Shown here piece after piece: positions 59,412 to 64,000 of a DNA stretch of 64,000 nucleotides. Source of the DNA: Ciceribacter sichuanensis (GTDB taxonomy: Bacteria > Pseudomonadota > Alphaproteobacteria > Rhizobiales > Rhizobiaceae). How positions within the stretch are numbered: the first letter of the stretch is position 1; each line of letters begins with the position of its first letter. The stretch lies in the NCBI RefSeq assembly GCF_024055605.1, contig NZ_JAMXLX010000003.1, positions 426,766 through 490,765 of the forward strand, written 5' to 3'. The position numbers were made by a program, and so were the translations under genes. Under the pieces are notes generated by a model. The model was not told the DNA's origin. It made no database searches and saw nothing but the letters and a program-made list of their open reading frames with translations.

Positions 59412-61406
59412 TCATGGCTTGGAGAACAGGACGACCACGGGGCATTCGCCCCGCTCGGGAACGATGGTGCGACTGTGAACGCCGACATAGGTGCAGCGGC
59501 GATAATAGGGATCGCTGTAAGAGCCTGTGTATTCATAGGCGTAACGAAGATGGGGCATCGGCACATCGAGCGGCCCGATGGTCCACAAGGCCAGCAAGGG
59601 CGGCACCCACAGCAGATGACGCAGGCGCACGGGAGCCACGAAAAGGCGTGTCTTGCACACTTTCATGGCCCGATAGCGAACGCCCTCGATCACGGCCTTG
59701 CCCGCCGTGCCTTTTTCGGGATAGCGGATCGTAAAGACCGCATCGCCATAGAGCTTTGAGCCTTCCAACGGATTGTCAGCCACTTCGTCACGGAAAGGCG
59801 CAATCCGCCCGTAGTCGAGCATGGTCAGCCGCGTGGGCCGAAGGCCGCGTACGAAAGCCCAAGCCTCATGGCGTGGCATCGCAAGGATTTCATCGGGCGT
59901 CATGAGGCGGCGGCCCTGTTCGCGGCTGGAGACGCCGATATCCTTCACATCCGCCTGATAGGAATAATCCTGCCGTTTGATCGTGGCTTCAGCCAGCATG
60001 TCGGAGATATGCCGCGCACGATCAAACGAGTTGATCCCCGCATAGACCTTCACGTCCGAATAGGCTTCTATGGCGGCGGCGGCTTCGCGCCCGTATTTCT
60101 TGATAAGGCCGTTGAAGGACTGGATATAAAAATCGGCGGAGATTTTGAGGCCGCGCATAGTCTCCATGTCGGAGACGATATCGGCAAAGCGGTAGTTCAA
60201 GGCTTCTTCCCCGACGATATGGATGGGATGTCCGGCAGGGTCGCGTTTCGCCACTTCCAGAAGCGTGTGATTGAGAAGCGACACGACAGGCGCGAAGTCA
60301 CGCGCATGGGAGAGCGGCGACATCACGAAGACGATGATTTGCCGCTTGCGGATGTCGGCAATGTTGACGGTGGCCGTGCGGCCATAGCCTGCCATGCGTC
60401 CGCCCTGATTGAACGAGATGAGCGGCTGCGTCGCGCCTTCCAGAAACGAGGCGGCATGTTCGGCATTGTTCTCGAACTTGTCGAGCAGGTTGGCGGCTTC
60501 GGTTTGCAGGAAGACCGCAATCGGATCATTCGGGAACATCCGCACCGCTTCATGGCGCAGCTTAATCAGCAACTCGCGAAACTTCTTCGGATCGTTCAGG
60601 AGCGCGAAGACATCGGCGGGCGTGCACAGCGCGGGCGACATCAAAGCATTGCTCAGAATGGCGATGGAGATACAGCGGCGCTGGCCGTTGCGGAAGAACA
60701 GGTTCTTCGTATCCCCGTCCTTGGGTTCAGGCAGGTGCAAATCGGCGAGATCGAGGCCGAGCTTGATCGTGTCTTTGCGAAACTCGCCCTTGTCATGGCA
60801 GGCGTCGATGACGGGCTGATAGAGGTTCAGCTCCACCGCGCCGCAGATATCGAGATGCGCCTTGGCGGGATTGATGCACCAGACATCCAGCCCCATGGCC
60901 CGCAGCGCCGGGGCCATCATCGGAGCGAGTTCTGTTTTGACATCGGGAATGAACAGGGATTTTCCCAGCCGTGCCTGATGCAGAACACTCTGCATGACGA
61001 GGAAGATCGTCTTGCCCACACCTGGCGGCATTTCGATCAGGGAGAACGGGGTTTTGGGCGGGGAGAAGACGGGATATTTTCCGCCGTATAGGCCGAGGAA
61101 ATTGCCGCTGGCGGGATCGTGCATATTGCGGGCGACGAGTTCGGCCCATTCCGCCTCGCGGCCCGTGCCGTGATCCGTCGAGGCTTGCGCCGTCTTCACC
61201 AGATCGCGGCGCAGCCTGTAATCCTTCCAGCCGAGAAGGATGGCTTTGAAAGCCGTGGGGATGGCCATGGCGGAGCAAAGCCCCGCCAAAGCCATGGAGC
61301 CGCCGGACTCGGACGGCCAGACGTACCATGCGGCACTGGCGCAGAGCGCGGCCAGTAAAGCGTTGCCGTTGACGGGGCCGCTTTGGGGGCGAACGGGAAG
61401 GCTCAT
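59412..61406 (-). CDS. TraG/VirD4-type conjugative coupling protein
   Basis: A 664-residue membrane ATPase that would deliver DNA to a type IV secretion channel. Two N-terminal membrane helices (residues about 15-60), Walker A P127-P-G-V-G-K-T133, and a Walker B-like HIVGEEALNY, with Glu-Glu instead of the more common Asp-Glu. KFRELLIKLRHEAVRMF and FYIQSFNGLIKKYG are typical of the family. The C-terminal 80 residues add a second hydrophobic segment (LWVPPLLALWTIGPLD), unusual for TraG. No relaxase or T4SS channel genes are in view; they may lie beyond the window. Confidence 0.87.
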   Translation of the reverse strand: MSLPVRPQSGPVNGNALLAALCASAAWYVWPSESGGSMALAGLCSAMAIPTAFKAILLGWKDYRLRRDLVKTAQASTDHGTGREAEWAELVARNMHDPASGNFLGLYGGKYPVFSPPKTPFSLIEMPPGVGKTIFLVMQSVLHQARLGKSLFIPDVKTELAPMMAPALRAMGLDVWCINPAKAHLDICGAVELNLYQPVIDACHDKGEFRKDTIKLGLDLADLHLPEPKDGDTKNLFFRNGQRRCISIAILSNALMSPALCTPADVFALLNDPKKFRELLIKLRHEAVRMFPNDPIAVFLQTEAANLLDKFENNAEHAASFLEGATQPLISFNQGGRMAGYGRTATVNIADIRKRQIIVFVMSPLSHARDFAPVVSLLNHTLLEVAKRDPAGHPIHIVGEEALNYRFADIVSDMETMRGLKISADFYIQSFNGLIKKYGREAAAAIEAYSDVKVYAGINSFDRARHISDMLAEATIKRQDYSYQADVKDIGVSSREQGRRLMTPDEILAMPRHEAWAFVRGLRPTRLTMLDYGRIAPFRDEVADNPLEGSKLYGDAVFTIRYPEKGTAGKAVIEGVRYRAMKVCKTRLFVAPVRLRHLLWVPPLLALWTIGPLDVPMPHLRYAYEYTGSYSDPYYRRCTYVGVHSRTIVPERGECPVVVLFSKP

Positions 61407-61795
61407 CGCGCATCCTCCCGATGATCGCGGAAGGCCATGGCCTGTTCGACAGCGGCCCGCACGGCGCGAAGCCGCCCGATGGGGCCGAAGTTCATCGCCA
61501 CGTCATCGTCCCGAAGGGCCATCGAATGGACCCGCAGGACGCCAAAGCGTAGGGATACGATGATGGCCGCGACGGACAGGCCCGTGAGCGTCACGGCTTC
61601 CGCCGCCAACAGATACCGCCAAAAGCCGATGGAAAAGCCGATGAGGCCAGCGGCGGGCAGGCCCACAAAGAAAACCAGCGGCCTTTGCACCGAGACATAT
61701 TCAATCTGGCCGAGGGCATAGGTTTTGCGCGGAGTGCGCAGCAGGGTTTCGGAGACGGTGAAACCGCCGCCCTGATAGAAGACAGGCCGTTCCAT
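61403..61795 (-). CDS. DUF6232-like small membrane protein
   Basis: A 130-residue protein. N-terminal beta start (YQGGGFTVSETLLRTPRKTYAL-GQIEYVSV), then two membrane helices (LVFFVGLPAAGLIGFSIGFW, AVTLTGLSVAAIIVSLRF) and a C-terminal cytosolic PH-like part. It resembles the DUF6232 family. ATG 61795 overlaps the upstream stop as TGATG, and its own stop overlaps the TraG start. Confidence 0.72.
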   Translation of the reverse strand: MERPVFYQGGGFTVSETLLRTPRKTYALGQIEYVSVQRPLVFFVGLPAAGLIGFSIGFWRYLLAAEAVTLTGLSVAAIIVSLRFGVLRVHSMALRDDDVAMNFGPIGRLRAVRAAVEQAMAFRDHREDAR

Positions 61796-62394
61796 CACGC
61801 ACCTGCCTTTGCCGAGCAAACGCCCGCGCCAAAAGTTTGCGCCATGCGTTCATCGAACGCCTTGAGGGGAGCCGGACGGATGAGGCCCAACGTGCCGGAG
61901 AAAATCGCCCATTCGGTGCGAGTCTCGCTAATGGCAGTATCTGCTACGCAGCCGCAAACATCGCCCGCCTTTCCGAGGGTGGTGGCGGTATCGGCCTTGA
62001 TCCGCTCGACCGAGCGGTTATAGGCCTCGATGGCGGCGCGTTTTTGCTCTTCATACTGGCGAAGGGACATGTTGAGCGTCTGGTCGATCCCGAACGCTTG
62101 CCCCAATCCCATGCGGTTGAGTTCCTGCATCATCGGATTGTCCTGCAAGGCCCGCAGTTGGGACGCGGCCATTTCTTTCGAGGCATCGACGGCGGGCGGC
62201 GGAAGCTCTTCCGCTTTCCGCTTGGCGGCGTTCAGTGTCATCTCGCTGAAATTGCGCTGGCACATCGGCAGGTGGTCGGCGCGGACGACGCGGGTCGCGA
62301 CCTCCGGCCCAATGACGAGGTAGTTGGCACCGGCCCACAAAACCACAGCCGCCACGGCGGCTTTCGGGGCGATATCGGATAGAAGCTTGAGCAT
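61795..62394 (-). CDS. Hypothetical membrane-anchored protein of the conjugal operon
   Basis: A 199-residue protein with one N-terminal membrane helix (APKAAVAAVVLWAGANYLVIG), then a periplasmic region with coiled-coil segments (AAKRKAEELPPPAVDASKEMA, YEEQKRAAIEAYNRSVERI) and a C-terminal Cys pair (DVCGCV). GGAG precedes ATG 62394. First gene of a coupled set with DUF6232-like and TraG, suggesting a role in the transfer apparatus. Confidence 0.72.
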   Translation of the reverse strand: MLKLLSDIAPKAAVAAVVLWAGANYLVIGPEVATRVVRADHLPMCQRNFSEMTLNAAKRKAEELPPPAVDASKEMAASQLRALQDNPMMQELNRMGLGQAFGIDQTLNMSLRQYEEQKRAAIEAYNRSVERIKADTATTLGKAGDVCGCVADTAISETRTEWAIFSGTLGLIRPAPLKAFDERMAQTFGAGVCSAKAGA

Positions 62395-62499
62395 GGAATT
62401 CTCCAGTCGTGTTTGGAAAAAAGACAAAGGGAAGCCAGCGGGCGGCGGGGAATACTGCCGCCCGTGGAAAGTTTCTGAATTTTGGAAATGTCGGGCGGC

Positions 62500-62640
62500 T
62501 TAGCCGCCTGTCTTTTGGCCGAAGCGCTTGACGCAAGCGGCGCACGGCAGGATGATGCGGACGCGCTTTGGCGGCTCCGTGCGATCGTTCGAAGTGATCG
62601 TTTTCATCTTGCAGTGATCACATAAAATGCTGGCAGGCAT
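62500..62640 (-). CDS. 46-residue zinc-ribbon protein
   Basis: Small protein not usually listed because of length. It starts MPASILCDHCKMKT and continues to ILPCAACVKRFG, so two CxxC knuckles (C7-x-x-C10 and C33-x-x-C36) form a probable zinc ribbon. AGGAG precedes ATG 62640 at 8 bases. It lies just upstream of the membrane-anchored gene and may be part of the same transcript. Nucleic-acid binding or redox role is possible. Confidence 0.75.
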   Translation of the reverse strand: MPASILCDHCKMKTITSNDRTEPPKRVRIILPCAACVKRFGQKTGG

Positions 62641-62670
62641 TTTTGATCTCCTTGCTTCTGTTTGATCTGA

Positions 62671-62706
62671 TAAAAATTAAAACCCGCCGCTCTTTCGAGC
62701 GGCGGG
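62671..62706 (-). terminator. Rho-independent terminator
   Basis: On the minus strand CCCGCCGCTC-GAAA-GAGCGGCGGG (62706-62683), a perfect 10-bp stem, is followed by TTTTAATTTTT. It lies between two small genes, so it ends the upstream one's transcript or sets a lower level for what follows. Confidence 0.88.
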
Positions 62707-62714
62707 CCATATCC

Positions 62715-62852
62715 CTAGCGACCGGCTTCTTTCTTACCCTGATTGACAAGGCGGTCGGTTTCTTGTGCTTTCTGCGAAGGCATTCCAATTGTAGGTTGGT
62801 TTCCGCCTTCGCGACCCGTCTGGATAAGGCGCTGGTTCTCATTGTTGCTCAT
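62715..62852 (-). CDS. 45-residue hydrophilic protein
   Basis: Starts MSNNENQRLIQTGREGGNQ, ends KKEAGR. AGGAG lies 8 bases before ATG 62852 and the TAG is 9 bases before the terminator stem, so the reading frame is well framed. Highly polar and probably disordered, with no cysteine. Unrecognised; perhaps a small regulator. Upstream (62853-63137) no gene is seen. Confidence 0.68.
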   Translation of the reverse strand: MSNNENQRLIQTGREGGNQPTIGMPSQKAQETDRLVNQGKKEAGR

Positions 62853-63137
62853 GCGGATATCTCCTCTGTTGTGAGTGACATGCCGATTTGGGGGTGTTTC
62901 CCGTCGGTCGACACGTGCAGTATGCCACCCAGTTAATCGTAGTCATGGGAGGAACCAGAGGGGAGTTTTGGGAGTTTTTTTGAGGAGAAAAAATTGACCG
63001 CCGAAACCTCTGAACGAGACGAAGCTGGGTTTTCAAAAACAGCGCGGCGGCGCAGATCACCACAAAGATGATGAACGTCCGAAGTTGGCGAACACGGGCG
63101 CTCCGTCTAGGTATCGCTTAAACGCCCGTGGATAATA
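62853..63137. other. Spacer; probable promoter region
   Basis: About 285 bases between the 45-residue gene and the WD40 gene's stop. No supported gene. It must hold the promoter for the leftward small-gene and conjugal cluster. Confidence 0.45.
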
Positions 63138-63776
63138 TCATGACCTAGAAAACGGCCAGAGATAAGCGTAACCGTCATCACAACCTGCGATAATCTTATT
63201 TTCAATGGGCGAGAATCTAGCCATATTGACAGGCCCCTTGTGAGGGAGGTGAGCCAATATTTCCCTCGTCTTGATATCCCAGATATTTACAAAGCCATCG
63301 TCAGAGGCGGTAAGGAGCAATGTCTCGTCGGGTGACGTATCTACGTCCCAAACATAGCCCTTGTGCCTCTGATCGCTTTTCCCCTTGAATATGCCCTCGA
63401 GCTTAAGGGTCGTCGCATCCCACACCCGCGCCGAGGCGTCACAACCTGATGTGACGATCAAACTTCCCGTCCGCGAAAAATTTGCGCAACAGGCACCACC
63501 TCGATGAGCCGTTAGCTTATCGATATAAGCCCCCGTCGAAGCATCCCAAAGATGTACGAAGCCGATATCATAGGCCGAGGCGGTAGAGCATTCCGAGCAA
63601 GAAGAAATGATAAATTTTCCATCCGGTGAATAATAGGCGGAATTAACGGCGCGGTCGTCCTCAAATTCGTCTACATCAGACATATCAATGTCCATGGGAG
63701 GGAGCCGAATGTTCAGCACTAGGCCCAATCGACATTCAGGATTCCCAAATCGCTTGAAGCCTGATTCATAGGACAC
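63138..63776 (-). CDS. WD40-repeat protein, probably cut at the 5' end
   Basis: At least four WD40 blades: [18 protein letters not shown]...[25 protein letters not shown]...[40 protein letters not shown] and [25 protein letters not shown]. Only GTG 63776 is available as a start and it has no ribosome site. The transposase of an IS begins 27 bases beyond, so the natural N-terminus has probably been lost to the IS insertion. WD40 proteins are often scaffolds; partner unknown. Confidence 0.78.
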   Translation of the reverse strand: MSYESGFKRFGNPECRLGLVLNIRLPPMDIDMSDVDEFEDDRAVNSAYYSPDGKFIISSCSECSTASAYDIGFVHLWDASTGAYIDKLTAHRGGACCANFSRTGSLIVTSGCDASARVWDATTLKLEGIFKGKSDQRHKGYVWDVDTSPDETLLLTASDDGFVNIWDIKTREILAHLPHKGPVNMARFSPIENKIIAGCDDGYAYLWPFSRS

Positions 63777-63802
63777 CGTGTTTTGATCACGGAGGTCTCT
63801 GG

Positions 63803-64000
63803 ATGGCAGCCAGTCGATATGAATTGAGCGATGTTCAGTGGGCGAGGATTGCGTCGTTATTACCCGGCAAAGCTGGCGATCCGGGGCGCACTAGCTCGGA
63901 CAATCGGTTGTTTATCAATGGTTGTCTTTGGGTATTGCGCTCCGGCGCACACTGGCGTGATCTACCGGAACGGTATGGCAAGTGGAAATCGGTGCATAAG
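63803..64000 (+). CDS. IS5-family transposase, N-terminal part (cut by window end)
   Basis: The first 66 residues of an IS5-type (IS427-group-like) transposase: [51 protein letters not shown] 63803 has GGAGG 7 bases upstream. The left end of the IS lies somewhere between about 63770 and 63802; its inverted repeat cannot be defined from one end. Confidence 0.9.
   Translation, partial: MAASRYELSDVQWARIASLLPGKAGDPGRTSSDNRLFINGCLWVLRSGAHWRDLPERYGKWKSVHK

Noticed and set aside
59868..61091. 407-codon plus-strand frame
   Set aside because: Opposite the TraG gene, which has Walker motifs and overlap-coupled neighbours.
1..64000. CRISPR array
   Set aside because: No regularly spaced direct repeats of 24-40 bases were seen; the only arrays are the five short iterons and paired inverted repeats.

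Overview
The window reads as an alphaproteobacterial chromosome, most like the Hyphomicrobiales (Brucella/Ochrobactrum or Rhizobium-type). The evidence is the local order of an HNH protein, DsbB, a YqaA-type membrane protein and tRNA-Leu, the DUF930 and DUF1330 genes, the SOS-associated peptidase with its small partner, and an IS5-type transposase. I could not run any database search, so the taxonomic call is an inference.

Layout. (1) 1-2148 is chromosomal backbone. (2) tRNA-Leu(CAA) at 2149-2233 is the integration site. A tyrosine integrase lies just inside it and is transcribed toward it. The last 16 bases of the tRNA recur at 56882-56897, and an 11-bp sequence flanks both junctions inside the element. 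I therefore read 2234-56897 as one integrated element of about 54.7 kb. (3) 2.3-42.7 kb is a nearly complete temperate myovirus-like prophage. Its leftward operon carries int, xis-like, HNH and small genes, followed by an accessory gene, a CI-like S24 repressor, a Cro-like gene, an early operon with an adenine-type methyltransferase, a replication initiator with an embedded repeat array, and a NusG-like protein. The head genes are lambda-type (TerS, TerL/GpA, portal, GpW, ClpP-type protease with an internal scaffold start, decoration, capsid GpE). The tail is P2-type and contractile (V, W, J, I, fibres, sheath, tube, E/E' frameshift, tape measure, U, X, D). Lysis genes and an SGNH-hydrolase fibre follow. 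(4) 42.7-56.9 kb is cargo: MarR/DUF1330, a decayed integrase, GNAT, a GHKL-ATPase/nuclease fusion, two hypothetical envelope proteins, a LysR/hydrolase/SDR cluster, a GST/LysR pair bordered by resolvase-site-like inverted repeats, and a leftward cluster of small genes with the SOS-associated peptidase. (5) From 56.9 kb to the end a second element begins. It has a frameshifted large serine recombinase, a TraG/VirD4-type coupling protein, membrane and zinc-ribbon small proteins, a WD40-repeat gene and an IS5-type insertion.

How it works together. A 15-bp palindrome, TTGCC-N5-GGCAA, occurs both next to the repressor gene and at the head of the leftward int/xis operon, so one repressor probably holds both sides silent. 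The NusG-like gene sits where lambda has Q, just before a hairpin and the late genes. The most interesting candidates are the GHKL+PD-(D/E)xK single-gene system at 45110-47086, the unrecognised accessory gene at 4742-5605 beside the immunity region, and the membrane-anchored pentapeptide-like gene at 9641-10783 set against the early operon.
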